A DNA stretch of 64,000 nucleotides from Hyphomicrobium sp. (GTDB lineage Bacteria > Pseudomonadota > Alphaproteobacteria > Rhizobiales > Hyphomicrobiaceae). How positions within the stretch are numbered: position 1 is the stretch's first letter; the number at the start of each line of letters is the position of its first letter. This document shows, piece after piece, positions 1 to 7,953 of the stretch. A program made the position numbers and the translations under genes. The DNA lies in assembly GCA_030148425.1 (NCBI GenBank), contig JASBTM010000008.1:62001-126000 (forward strand), read 5' to 3'. A model generated the notes under the pieces. The model ran no database searches. It was given only the letters and a program-made list of their open reading frames with translations, and was not told where the DNA came from.

Positions 1-374
1 ACGGCTTCACCACGCTTCTCGCCGTTATCGCGCCGAACCTGGCCTGCAAGCCGAACACGATCCTTTACAACAAGGTCACGATCAAGGACGCCCGTCAGGC
101 TGTTCAGATGTTCGGACCGGCACAGTATGGCGTTGCCAAGGCTGTTCAGGACTCGGTTGCTGAGGGCGTGATCCCGGCTGCTGAAGCTGACGACCTCTAC
201 ATCTGCGTTGGCGTGTTCATCCACTGGGAAGCGGCTGACGATGCCAAGATCCAGGACTACAACTACCGCGCCGTGAAGGAATCGATCGCTCGCGCAGTTT
301 CGGGCAAGCCGACGGCTGCCGAAGCTACCGCACAGCGTAACTCGGTCTCGCATCCGTTCGCTGCGAAGGCTTGA
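1..374 (+). CDS. fae: Formaldehyde-activating enzyme (Fae), 3' part
   Basis: The reading frame is open from base 3 to a stop at 372-374, giving the last ~123 residues; the start lies outside the window. The visible text ([19 protein letters not shown], then [20 protein letters not shown]) matches the C-terminal part of formaldehyde-activating enzyme. Fae condenses formaldehyde with tetrahydromethanopterin in the cytoplasm to give methylene-H4MPT, the entry step of the H4MPT-linked oxidation route of methylotrophs. The downstream HisA-like and methanofuran genes support this role. A hairpin with a T-run ~195 bases downstream may end its transcript. Confidence 0.95.
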   Translation, partial: GFTTLLAVIAPNLACKPNTILYNKVTIKDARQAVQMFGPAQYGVAKAVQDSVAEGVIPAAEADDLYICVGVFIHWEAADDAKIQDYNYRAVKESIARAVSGKPTAAEATAQRNSVSHPFAAKA

Positions 375-564
375 AGCGGAAACCGTCCTCAGCAGGTTGA
401 AAACAAAAATGAGACTGCCCCTCCCATGAAGGGGGGTCTGCTGCAGCGATTGGGTAGACTGCTCTCGGGCCGTTACAGCGGTTAATTTTCGAGAATAAGC
501 CTCGGCCGCAACTGGGCTTGGTTCTCGGCTGGAGTGGCTCCTGCCAATTCACTGAACCGGACAT
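375..564. other. Intergenic region between convergent fae and HisA-like gene
   Basis: The two genes converge. I see a GC-rich C-run/G-run pair near 417-436 without a T-run and no supported coding sequence. The only convincing transcription stop signal lies further on, inside the end of the HisA-like gene. Confidence 0.4.
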
Positions 565-1272
565 TCATCGGCCGGCGATCTCTCTGAGATCGTCGGCCGA
601 AATTTTTCCGGAGTGCAGAGACGACGCGACCAACGCCCCCCCAACGCCAATTCTGCGAATCACATCGAGATCACTACGGTCTCGAACGCCGCCAGCCGCA
701 TAGACCCGCCGCCCTTTCGCCCGCGAGACGACATCCTCCAAGCGCTTGATATCCGGCCCATCGTTCGCTCCGACGCGATCGAGCGTCATGACGATGACGC
801 GCGTAGGCCAAAGCGAAGCATCCGCAAGCATCGCGTCCGGCCCCATGAACTCGTCGTGCCGGAAATCGAGCGAGAGAATCGTCCTTTGCGGTGCTTCCGC
901 CGCGATGTCCTGCCAGCCGCGTACCGTCTCGATGCTCTCCGTTCCGACCACCAATGTCGCGACCGGCGCGGCAAGCACGGATCGCGCCGCGCTTCGCGAG
1001 CTCGTCCCCGCATCGATCCAAATTTCCGCGTGCGGAAGGACCTGACTCAGCTGGGGCACGACGTGCGTATTCCTGCCCCGCCCCTCGATGCCGTCGAGAT
1101 CGGCCAAGTAGAGCTTGCGAAACGGAAAGAGCAGTCCCAACCCGCGCGCTACATCTGCGGGATCCGCTGAGGTCGAGAGCGGGGTTTCGATCGGCCGGTA
1201 GCCGGAACGCTCGCCCTTTAGCGCGCGGACAACCTTGCCATGCGCGACATCGATAACCGGAATAACGTCCAC
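565..1272 (-). CDS. HisA/HisF-related TIM-barrel protein, H4MPT-linked
   Basis: A 235-residue protein starting IPVIDVAHGKVVRALKGE, the phosphate-binding TIM-barrel pattern of the HisA/HisF group, with YLADLDGIEG and a late AAGGVR strand. It is not expected to be the histidine enzyme: homologues of this type recur in H4MPT gene clusters, and a role in H4MPT or methanofuran biosynthesis is inferred. The start is GTG at 1272, chosen because GGAGGCAAGCG lies directly upstream. It diverges from the MfnF-like gene with only 59 bases between, so the two probably share a promoter region. Its 3' end overlaps the fae terminator hairpin. Confidence 0.8.
   Translation of the reverse strand: MDVIPVIDVAHGKVVRALKGERSGYRPIETPLSTSADPADVARGLGLLFPFRKLYLADLDGIEGRGRNTHVVPQLSQVLPHAEIWIDAGTSSRSAARSVLAAPVATLVVGTESIETVRGWQDIAAEAPQRTILSLDFRHDEFMGPDAMLADASLWPTRVIVMTLDRVGANDGPDIKRLEDVVSRAKGRRVYAAGGVRDRSDLDVIRRIGVGGALVASSLHSGKISADDLREIAGR
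569..608 (+). terminator. Probable fae terminator embedded in the end of the convergent gene
   Basis: An inverted repeat with arms of about 14 bases (CGGCCGGCGATCTC at 569-582 against GAGATCGTCGGCCG at 586-599, one mismatch) is followed by AAATTTTT on the plus strand. It sits ~195 bases after the fae stop. It overlaps the last codons of the minus-strand HisA-like gene (stop at 565-567), so the same bases would encode its C-terminus and end fae transcription. Confidence 0.55.
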
Positions 1273-1331
1273 CGCTTGCCTCCTCGGGCCCGAAGTGTAT
1301 CACGGGTTGTTATATCGAGGCGAAGACCCAA

Positions 1332-2342
1332 ATGACCAAGGCGATAATCGGATTGGACGTCGGTGGCGCGCACCTGAAGGTGGCGCGTGTCGATCATTCG
1401 CGTGTCGTCGCTGTGAGGCAAATCGCTTGCCCGCTCTGGCAGGGCCTCGATCAGCTCGACGCCGCTCTTCGCGAAGCCGGACCGCTGATATCCGGCGCGG
1501 AAATTTTCGCGATCACGATGACCGCCGAACTCACGGAGATCTTTGAAAGCCGCGAATCTGGTGTGCTGAAGATTCTCGAGCGTCTCCGTGAATGTCTCTC
1601 CGGCGAGCTTCGCATCTACATGGGCCTCAAGGGTTTCACCGCGCCGCAAAGCGCTGCGGGAGATCCGCTCTCCGTTGCCTCCGCGAATTTTCTCGCGACT
1701 GCCGCACTCGTCGCGCGCCTGCGACCGGAAGCGCTGCTCATTGATATGGGGTCGACGACAACGGACATCATCGCCTGCGATCGCCCACTCGGATTGAGCG
1801 ACGCAGAGCGCATGCAGACCGGTGAACTCGTCTATACGGGCTTCACGCGCACGCCGGTCGCGTCCGTTGCGACGAGAGCGCCTCTCGCCGGTCAATGGCA
1901 AGGCTTGGCGCGCGACGGCTTCGCTTCGATGGCGGACGTGCGACGCATCCTTGGCACGCTTGCCGATGATGTGGATCAGCACGTCACCGCTGACGGTCGC
2001 GGCAAGACTCAGGGCGAAAGTCTCACGCGCTTCGCCCGAGGATTCGGCCGCGATGCGGAAATGCGTCATCTCGAGACTTGGCAGGTTTCCGCCGAGTATA
2101 TCGAAGAGCGACAGCTGCGATCGATTCACGACGGCGTGCTGCAGGTGCTGTCGCGTCCCGGAACGAAAGCCAAAAGCGTCGTGACGGCGGGCATCGGCGC
2201 AGCAGCTGCGGAAAGAATAGCAACTCGGCTCGCGCTTCCTGCGATCACGTTTGGCGAATTGATCGGCGCGACGAACGATGAGTGCATCTGGGCCACGCGC
2301 TGCGCGCCGGCTGCCGCAGTCGCGCTGCTTGCCGCCAAATAA
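1332..2342 (+). CDS. H4MPT-linked C1 pathway protein, hydantoinase/oxoprolinase-like (MfnF-type)
   Basis: A 336-residue protein opening with TKAIIGLDVGGAHLKVARVD, an ASKHA-type phosphate loop, with a second loop near residue 138 (LIDMGSTTTDIIACD). This is the family found by phylogenetic profiling with H4MPT use. In Methanocaldococcus the member MfnF joins the furan diphosphate to gamma-glutamyl-tyramine in methanofuran synthesis. The same reaction here is an inference supported by mfnE and mfnB homologues 3-5 kb away. The start has GAGGCGAAG upstream. Length is typical of the family. Confidence 0.8.
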   Translation: MTKAIIGLDVGGAHLKVARVDHSRVVAVRQIACPLWQGLDQLDAALREAGPLISGAEIFAITMTAELTEIFESRESGVLKILERLRECLSGELRIYMGLKGFTAPQSAAGDPLSVASANFLATAALVARLRPEALLIDMGSTTTDIIACDRPLGLSDAERMQTGELVYTGFTRTPVASVATRAPLAGQWQGLARDGFASMADVRRILGTLADDVDQHVTADGRGKTQGESLTRFARGFGRDAEMRHLETWQVSAEYIEERQLRSIHDGVLQVLSRPGTKAKSVVTAGIGAAAAERIATRLALPAITFGELIGATNDECIWATRCAPAAAVALLAAK

Positions 2343-2396
2343 ATTCGGCCGCAGCGTCGCCGCTGCGGCCGATGAAACCTGGATACTGCTAACGGC

Positions 2397-2678
2397 TCAG
2401 CCGCGCTCACGTTTCAGGCGAACGAGATCGAACGAGCCCGATTCGAGCATCAGATCGTAGACGTGGCCATTCTCGCGACGCGCATCGTCGATCTTCCAGA
2501 AGCCGCTGTCCCAGCGGAGCTTACGCCATTCGACGAAGCCCATGCGATGCAGTCTCTCAGCGACGATCGCCGGATCATCCTTGATTACCTCGTGGCCAGC
2601 GCTTGCAGGCACGGCCGTAGCGAACGCGATAGCGGTCGCGGCGCATGCGAGGCGTACGATACGGGAGACTTCAGTCAT
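2397..2678 (-). CDS. Small exported protein of unknown function (PepSY-like?)
   Basis: A 93-residue protein when started at the ATG at 2678 (AGAAGG upstream); the longer reading to 2738 adds an unlikely N-terminus. Residues ~5-28 form a signal peptide ending ASAG. The mature part is basic and acidic, with WRKLRWDSGFWKIDDARR and a final YDLMLESGSFDLVRLKRE resembling the repeat of PepSY-type periplasmic proteins; I would not assign a function. It converges with the MfnF-like gene, 54 bases apart. Confidence 0.6.
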   Translation of the reverse strand: MTEVSRIVRLACAATAIAFATAVPASAGHEVIKDDPAIVAERLHRMGFVEWRKLRWDSGFWKIDDARRENGHVYDLMLESGSFDLVRLKRERG

Positions 2679-2814
2679 CGAATTCTGCCTTCTCTTGGGG
2701 TATTGCAATTGGGGGTGACCGGAAACAAACAAAACCAATCCGGTTCGGTTCCCTTTACATGCATTTCATGTCAGTGAGCAACAAATGAGGCGGCGTAAAA
2801 AAGGCCAATAAAGA

Positions 2815-3996
2815 TTATTCGGCAGCCTTGAGTTGTGACGCAAGTCGCTGCTCTGAAAAGCCAATCATTTCCTGCAATTCCCGGAATTGCTGACGGGCAG
2901 CAGAACGATCAACGGTTGTCGATTTAACTGCCGCGATCAGAATATTTTTTGAAGTATGCTCGGTCGAAACGAATTCTATCAACTTGACCTTGTAGCCTGA
3001 AGCTTCGAGCAGCAATGCACGCGCTGCGTCCGTCACGAGATCGGCTTGGCGCTGCTTCAACAGCGGATATTTGATCAGGCCCTTCAAACCTTTTTGAGTA
3101 TCGTGAACTTGCGGTGCGATTTCATGCTGGCAACAGGGCGCGGATAGAATAAGGCGAGCGCCCGCACTCACCCCAAATGCCATTGCGTCGTCTGTCGCGG
3201 TATCACAGGCATGAAGCGCAATCACGATATCGACGGATGAAGATGACGCGGACGGCGCTTCCTCGGCGACGAACGTCAAGTCATCGAAGCCAAGATCTTC
3301 GGCAATGCCATTGCATAGAGATACCAGATCGCTGCGCAGCTCGATGCCCGTCATCCGGCACTTGCGACCCAGAGACGTCGTTACGTAGTCATAAAAGGCG
3401 AACGTGAGATAGCCTTTGCCCGAACCGATATCGACAACAGTCAACGGCGCTTCGGCGTCAAAACTGCATTCCGGTATCAAGTCTGCAGCGATTTCGATGA
3501 AGCGGCAGATCTGACGGTATTTGCCCTGCATCGTTGGCTTGATCTGGCCTTCGCGATCGGAGACGTCGAGCGCCTTGAGATAAGGCCTATCGGGCGCGAC
3601 GAGATACGCTTTCTCGCGATCGTGCGCTTGGGGCGCTGCAGACTGTAGCGTCGGCTTGCCTATCGCGAGGTGCGGTACACCCTTGCGACTATAGTCGAGC
3701 CGAACGTCGCGCTCGCTCGTGAACAGCGTCGCGCTCATGAATTGCTTGCCGATCAGCTTCGCAATGAATTCGACGCCCTCATCGATGGCGAATGTTTTCG
3801 TTTCATCCTTCCGTGGGAAACTTGTGACGAGTTTGAGCTGCGACTTGCCCTTGATCGCCACGAGCGTCGCGACTGCCTTTCGCGTTTCGCCTTCGCCGCG
3901 GAATTTTCCGAGCGCGAGCTTGGCGAACGAAGTGTCTTCGATCGCACCGCGAACAGCCGTAACGAATGTAAACTTAGGATGTTCGTCAGGCTTCAT
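2815..3996 (-). CDS. Class I SAM-dependent methyltransferase, last gene of the mfn-type operon
   Basis: A 393-residue protein. Motif I is VVDIGSGKGYLTFAFYDYV (about residue 190), followed by GIELRSDLV and a HACDTATDDAMAFG segment, the pattern of the Methyltransf_32 group whose substrates are mostly unknown. The start at 3996 is preferred over 4059 because its ATG overlaps the stop of the DUF447 gene (ATGA), a sign of translational coupling. This places it as the last member of the methanofuran operon. Whether it acts in cofactor synthesis or methylates RNA or protein cannot be told from sequence. Confidence 0.75.
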   Translation of the reverse strand: MKPDEHPKFTFVTAVRGAIEDTSFAKLALGKFRGEGETRKAVATLVAIKGKSQLKLVTSFPRKDETKTFAIDEGVEFIAKLIGKQFMSATLFTSERDVRLDYSRKGVPHLAIGKPTLQSAAPQAHDREKAYLVAPDRPYLKALDVSDREGQIKPTMQGKYRQICRFIEIAADLIPECSFDAEAPLTVVDIGSGKGYLTFAFYDYVTTSLGRKCRMTGIELRSDLVSLCNGIAEDLGFDDLTFVAEEAPSASSSSVDIVIALHACDTATDDAMAFGVSAGARLILSAPCCQHEIAPQVHDTQKGLKGLIKYPLLKQRQADLVTDAARALLLEASGYKVKLIEFVSTEHTSKNILIAAVKSTTVDRSAARQQFRELQEMIGFSEQRLASQLKAAE

Positions 3997-4574
3997 GACG
4001 TCGTCTGATCGAACCGCGATTGGCGCCATGCTGCAACTTTCTCCATCAGCCATTCCCACGCTTCGTCCTCGCGCGGCCCGGCCGTCTTCGAAATCGCAAT
4101 TTCGAGATACTTCAGCTCGCTCTCGACCTTCTCAGGCGGCAGCATATTGAGGCGCGTCGTCAACACGGCAAGCTCCAGAACGGCAGCCTGCGCGCGGTTG
4201 AAGCCTTCCCACGCCTTGTGCATCTCTTCATCTACGATGGTGCACAGAAAGCGCGGGCGGTGTTCGTGCTCGACAACCTGTTCGACTTGCAGCTCCCAAT
4301 GCGACAGGCAGTCGGCAAGTCTCTCGCCCTTGATCGTGCGCGTCGGCAGCAACGGCCAGATCTTGCGGCCCGTCACGGCCCCCGCGAACACGCGCACGTC
4401 GTCGGTATGACTTGCCGCCGCGAAGGGATTGATGCGCAAATTCTCGAGCGTCGTCGAGGGGCGGAACGGTGCGATAACCCAATGCTCGCCATCGTCTATG
4501 AGACCCAGCGGCGCGATGTGCGCTTCACCGCTAGCATTGAAGGTCGTCACGATCGTTTCTACGATGCGAGGCAT
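3993..4574 (-). CDS. DUF447 family protein (H4MPT-associated)
   Basis: A 193-residue protein beginning MPRIVETIVTTFNASGEAH, with APLGLIDDGEHWVIAPFRPS and NPFAAASHTDDVRVFAGA, the flavin-reductase-like fold of DUF447 proteins seen in methanogens and H4MPT-using methylotrophs. Its exact role is unknown; involvement in H4MPT or methanofuran biosynthesis is inferred from co-occurrence. Both ends overlap neighbours by ATGA (mfnE stop, methyltransferase start), so the order mfnE-DUF447-methyltransferase is tightly coupled. Confidence 0.8.
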   Translation of the reverse strand: MPRIVETIVTTFNASGEAHIAPLGLIDDGEHWVIAPFRPSTTLENLRINPFAAASHTDDVRVFAGAVTGRKIWPLLPTRTIKGERLADCLSHWELQVEQVVEHEHRPRFLCTIVDEEMHKAWEGFNRAQAAVLELAVLTTRLNMLPPEKVESELKYLEIAISKTAGPREDEAWEWLMEKVAAWRQSRFDQTTS

Positions 4575-5188
4575 CAGGCGACTCCTTCACCCGAGAGAAG
4601 TTCCGTCAACGGGCCATCGTCTTCGGGGCCAAAGACTGACCACGAAAGATCTGCGCGCGCGACAATCTCAGGGAAGATATTATCGACGATATGCTTTCGC
4701 GCCAATTCGTAGGCCGACGAAATATTATCAGCTCCGACGGATTTCAAAAGCACGAGGCGCGCATCGAGAATCTCCGCGAGCCGCGCCGATATCGAATCCG
4801 ATGTCATGTCCCAGCTCTCGATAATCAGCGGATCGTCGCCGATCATTTGCAGGGGCGCCCAAACCGGAATTTGCCCTTCCATCACGGCATCCGAAATATC
4901 CGGGAGAGAGTGCGCGACCTTCATGCCCGCCTGACGCCCGACGAAATACTCCGCCATCTGTTCCATGGCGAGGAGCGCGAGCCTATGCGCCACGGCATCA
5001 TCGAAACGCATCGCCGCTTGCAAATTGCGGACGGCATCAGCAAATGGACCGCCGCCCGGCACAACCACGAGCGGAATTCGCGCCGCGGCTATCATTGCAA
5101 GAACGGTATCGAGGCGACCCGTCTCGGCAAGGCTGCCCCCGACCTTGACGACCAGCGCGGGCTTGCCCCTCGTCTCGCCGTCAACCAC
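4574..5188 (-). CDS. mfnE: Amino acid kinase family protein, MfnE-type furan phosphate kinase
   Basis: A 204-residue protein from the GTG at 5188. The glycine-rich loop KVGGSLAET (residues 15-23) and VVPGGGPFADAVR are typical of the amino acid kinase fold. In methanogens MfnE phosphorylates aminomethylfuran-methyl phosphate to the diphosphate used by MfnF. Assignment rests on the fold plus adjacency to mfnB. A longer reading to 5368 is rejected because it lies within folB and is low-complexity Ser/Arg. The GTG start overlaps the folB stop by 8 bases; no strong ribosome-binding site is visible, fitting coupled translation. Confidence 0.8.
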   Translation of the reverse strand: MVDGETRGKPALVVKVGGSLAETGRLDTVLAMIAAARIPLVVVPGGGPFADAVRNLQAAMRFDDAVAHRLALLAMEQMAEYFVGRQAGMKVAHSLPDISDAVMEGQIPVWAPLQMIGDDPLIIESWDMTSDSISARLAEILDARLVLLKSVGADNISSAYELARKHIVDNIFPEIVARADLSWSVFGPEDDGPLTELLSGEGVA

Positions 5189-5648
5189 GGCCGAACTCGC
5201 GCGCGGCTGCACGCGTCGTCGGGCGGATGATCTCGACGCCGCGCCGCGGACCGCGTTCGAGCTTTTCAAGCACGACGCGAACGGCGACGATACGCTCGTC
5301 GGCAAGGATCTGCGCCGCGATCCGCTCGGCAAACGTTTCGACCAGATTGATGTGGCCTCCGCGCGCAAGCGCCACGATCATGTCGATGATATCGGCATAC
5401 GACGGCACCTCGACCATCTCGTCGTCGACGCTGAAGATGTCCTTGGACAACCTCGCTTCGACGGCGAAGCGGACTTTCTGCGTCACGCCCTGCTCTTCCG
5501 CATAGACGCCGACATTGCAGTCGACCACGAAATCCTGAACGAAAATCGTGTCACCGATTTCTCTGTTTTTTGCGACCGCTTTCTTGAGCTTCAAAGCGTT
5601 GTCAGCATCGGCGGTCTTGGCTTTGACCGGCTTCTTCTTATCTTTCAT
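5181..5648 (-). CDS. folB: Dihydroneopterin aldolase-like protein
   Basis: A 155-residue protein. After a Lys-rich N-terminus (MKDKKKPVKAKTADADNALK) comes the FolB fold: IFVQDFVVDCNVGVYAEEQG, VPSYADIIDMI and the VETFAERIAAQIL helix. It cleaves or epimerises dihydroneopterin derivatives. Placement inside the methanofuran operon, rather than beside folK/folP, suggests it serves the pterin half of H4MPT; this is inference. The ATG overlaps the mfnB stop. The lysine-rich ~30-residue N-terminal extension is unusual for FolB. Confidence 0.8.
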   Translation of the reverse strand: MKDKKKPVKAKTADADNALKLKKAVAKNREIGDTIFVQDFVVDCNVGVYAEEQGVTQKVRFAVEARLSKDIFSVDDEMVEVPSYADIIDMIVALARGGHINLVETFAERIAAQILADERIVAVRVVLEKLERGPRRGVEIIRPTTRAAAREFGRG

Positions 5649-6379
5649 GCGGCGGTCGTCTCCCGCGCCTTGGCGCGCTTGGCTGCGTCGATACTTTGCC
5701 GAACGGCGCGGACGCGATCGGCTTCGATGGCGCTTACGCGCCCGCTTGAGCAGAGCGCACCACGAAAGCCCAGCATGTCCGGCTCAAGCCCCGCGAGCAC
5801 CGAGATGTCGCCCTCTTTCAATGAGCCCGCAAGACCGACAAACAGATCATTGTCCTGCGCTAATCGTACGAATTCGGTTAACCGCGCCGGAGCAAGGGCG
5901 GTCGTCAGTCGTCCAGCCGATTTATCGGCGGTATCGAGCATGACGCCTGCGAACCCAGCAGCTGCGAGATCATGCACGATCGCGAAATCGGGAGCTTGGT
6001 CCGCCATCAGAACGGCAACCAACGGGGTCGATTGAGCGTGCGCATGCCCAAGCGCCGCAATGGCCGCGCGCGGGTTGTCGCCACCGAAAAAGCCGACCTT
6101 GACGATATCGACACCGGTCTTTGCCATGCTGCCGACCGCCTCGATCAACACCTCTGCGTCTGGCGGCAAATCTCCGACCGTCGCACTGACAGGCAGGCGG
6201 CCCGCTATATGCGCGACGATCCCCCGGACGATCTCCGCGCTGAGCGCGCCAAGCGCTCCCGATGCGGGATCCTTGCAATCGATGATGTCCGCCCCGCCTG
6301 CGAGCGCGATCTCGGCCTCGCTCGCGTTCGTCACGCTGGCGAGAAAGGCAGGCTTGCCTCGTCTCAAACCGTCAATCAT
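5645..6379 (-). CDS. mfnB: (5-formylfuran-3-yl)methyl phosphate synthase
   Basis: A 244-residue TIM barrel: FLASVTNASEAEIALAGGAD, then IIDCKDPASGALGA containing the lysine expected to form the Schiff base, VGFFGGDN, and LAGSLKEGD near the C-terminus. This is the DUF556/MfnB family, which makes the furan ring of methanofuran from two glyceraldehyde-3-phosphate molecules. It heads the biosynthetic part of the operon, only 33 bases after the ABC ATPase gene on the same strand, so the transporter genes upstream are likely on the same transcript. Confidence 0.88.
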   Translation of the reverse strand: MIDGLRRGKPAFLASVTNASEAEIALAGGADIIDCKDPASGALGALSAEIVRGIVAHIAGRLPVSATVGDLPPDAEVLIEAVGSMAKTGVDIVKVGFFGGDNPRAAIAALGHAHAQSTPLVAVLMADQAPDFAIVHDLAAAGFAGVMLDTADKSAGRLTTALAPARLTEFVRLAQDNDLFVGLAGSLKEGDISVLAGLEPDMLGFRGALCSSGRVSAIEADRVRAVRQSIDAAKRAKARETTAA

Positions 6380-6412
6380 TCCGTGGTTCCGAGATTGATT
6401 CGCCGACGGCCT

Positions 6413-7153
6413 TCAGGCCGCGAAAATTCGATTTTGTTCCGCGAGCACGGCAGCACGGTCGTGGCGCTGCGCCTCGGTCAAGTTGATGGTCACATCCTGG
6501 ACCACACTCGCCTTTCCGGGCGCCAAGCGCAAGATGCGCGTCCCGAGCTGAATTGCCTCGGCCCGGTCGTGGGTTACAAAGATAACCGTAGTCGGATGAC
6601 TGTGCCAGAGGTCAGTCAGAAGGCTGCGAAGGCTAACGGCCGTCGGATCGTCCAGGGAGACGAAAGGCTCGTCCATCAGCAGGATCTCGGGCTCCAGAAT
6701 GAAGCCCCGCGCCAGGGCGGCCCGGCGCTGCATGCCGAGCGACAGCCGCTCCGGGTAGGCATTCTTGGCTTGGCTAAGACCGACATCTTCCAGCATGGCC
6801 GGAATTTTAGCGTGACGCGGATCCCCGTCTGGAAGCGCGAGCGCGATGTTCTCGTAGACTGTTCTCCATGGCAGAAGGCGTGGCGTCTGGAAGATGAATG
6901 CCAGCCGGTCTTTGGCTGGGCCGAGATCGACGCTGCCCTGATAATCGCGGTCCAGCCCCGCGATGATGTTGAGCAAAGTCGATTTTCCGCACCCGGACGG
7001 CCCGGTGACGACCACGAACGATCGGGGCGCCACCTCGAACGACACGTCCTTCAAAACGAGTTGCGCCTCGCGATCCCCGACGGCCGGGAAGACTTTGCTA
7101 CGAACCGAGACACGGATCGGCGCCGCTCCGTTCGCGTCCTTCACCGCCGCCAT
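6413..7153 (-). CDS. ABC transporter ATP-binding protein (nitrate/taurine/thiamine-precursor type)
   Basis: A 246-residue ATPase from the ATG at 7153. Walker A is GPSGCGKST at residues 51-59, Walker B ILLMDEPF, and the H-loop is in FVTHDRAEA. The signature is LSLGMQRR rather than the usual LSGGQQ, a variation worth noting. The start at 7153 overlaps the permease stop by 13 bases; the longer frame to 7414 is inside the permease and is not coding-like. It would power uptake by the adjacent permease and binding protein. The substrate is unknown. Confidence 0.85.
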   Translation of the reverse strand: MAAVKDANGAAPIRVSVRSKVFPAVGDREAQLVLKDVSFEVAPRSFVVVTGPSGCGKSTLLNIIAGLDRDYQGSVDLGPAKDRLAFIFQTPRLLPWRTVYENIALALPDGDPRHAKIPAMLEDVGLSQAKNAYPERLSLGMQRRAALARGFILEPEILLMDEPFVSLDDPTAVSLRSLLTDLWHSHPTTVIFVTHDRAEAIQLGTRILRLAPGKASVVQDVTINLTEAQRHDRAAVLAEQNRIFAA

Positions 7154-7953
7154 GTGTTTACCCGCGATTGCAGCGGCTGGAGCACCGCGAATTCGATGAT
7201 CTGGACGATCAGGATGAACGCCAGGGCGTAAGCCAGGATCGTGCTGACGTCGAACTCCTGGAAAGCGATGCTCAGGCGATAGCCGACGCCGCTTGAGCGG
7301 CCGAAGGCTTCGACAACGAGAACGATCTTCCAAACGAGCGCCAGTCCTGACCGCGCCGCTGCCGCGAAAAACGGCGTGAGCTGCGGCAACGTCACGTGGC
7401 GGAGCGTCTTCCACCAGCCGAACTTATAGACCTGCGCCATCTCGTCGAAATCCTTCGAGAGGCTGCGTGCACCTTCGCGCATGTTGACTGCGACGTTGGG
7501 GATCTTATTCAGCGCCACGGCGGTAATGGCAGCGGCGTCCGTCAGACCAAACCAGATGTAGCAGAGCGTAATCGTCACCAGCGCCGGCAGATTGAGGAAC
7601 AAGATCAGCCACGCATCGAAGAATTTGTCGGCGGTATGATACCGGCCGAGAACAAGACCTATGACGGTGCCGATGAACATCGAGACGACGAACGCCACCG
7701 CGACGCGCGCGAGCGTTGCCGACGTATGCTTCCACAGATCGCCGTTCGCGCCTTCGCGCCAGAGAACGTCGAAGACGGTCAGCGGCGTCGGAAGGTATTT
7801 ATTTTGCGCGTAAACCGCGATGAGTTGCCAAAGCACGGCGAGCGCCAGCAACGAGCCGGCCATCCATGCGAGCCGCTCGAGTGACGCCGTGAATCCAGAA
7901 GGCGCTGCGATCAGTCTAGGAGTGGAAGAGATTCTGGTCGAAGTGGGTGCCAT
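7141..7953 (-). CDS. ABC transporter permease (SsuC/TauC/ThiX type)
   Basis: A 270-residue inner-membrane protein (start ATG at 7953; an ATG at 7983 would add ten residues). It has about six hydrophobic segments, beginning at MAGSLLALAVLWQLIAVYA. The cytoplasmic coupling loop reads RSLSKDFDEMAQVYKFGWWK, matching the EAA-type loop of BPD_transp_1 permeases for nitrate, sulfonate or pyrimidine precursors. It overlaps both the binding-protein gene and the ATPase gene. Confidence 0.85.
   Translation of the reverse strand: MAPTSTRISSTPRLIAAPSGFTASLERLAWMAGSLLALAVLWQLIAVYAQNKYLPTPLTVFDVLWREGANGDLWKHTSATLARVAVAFVVSMFIGTVIGLVLGRYHTADKFFDAWLILFLNLPALVTITLCYIWFGLTDAAAITAVALNKIPNVAVNMREGARSLSKDFDEMAQVYKFGWWKTLRHVTLPQLTPFFAAAARSGLALVWKIVLVVEAFGRSSGVGYRLSIAFQEFDVSTILAYALAFILIVQIIEFAVLQPLQSRVNTWRR

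Noticed and set aside
5972-7231. 419-codon plus-strand ORF
   Set aside because: Antisense to mfnB and ABC genes, whose frames carry clear motifs.
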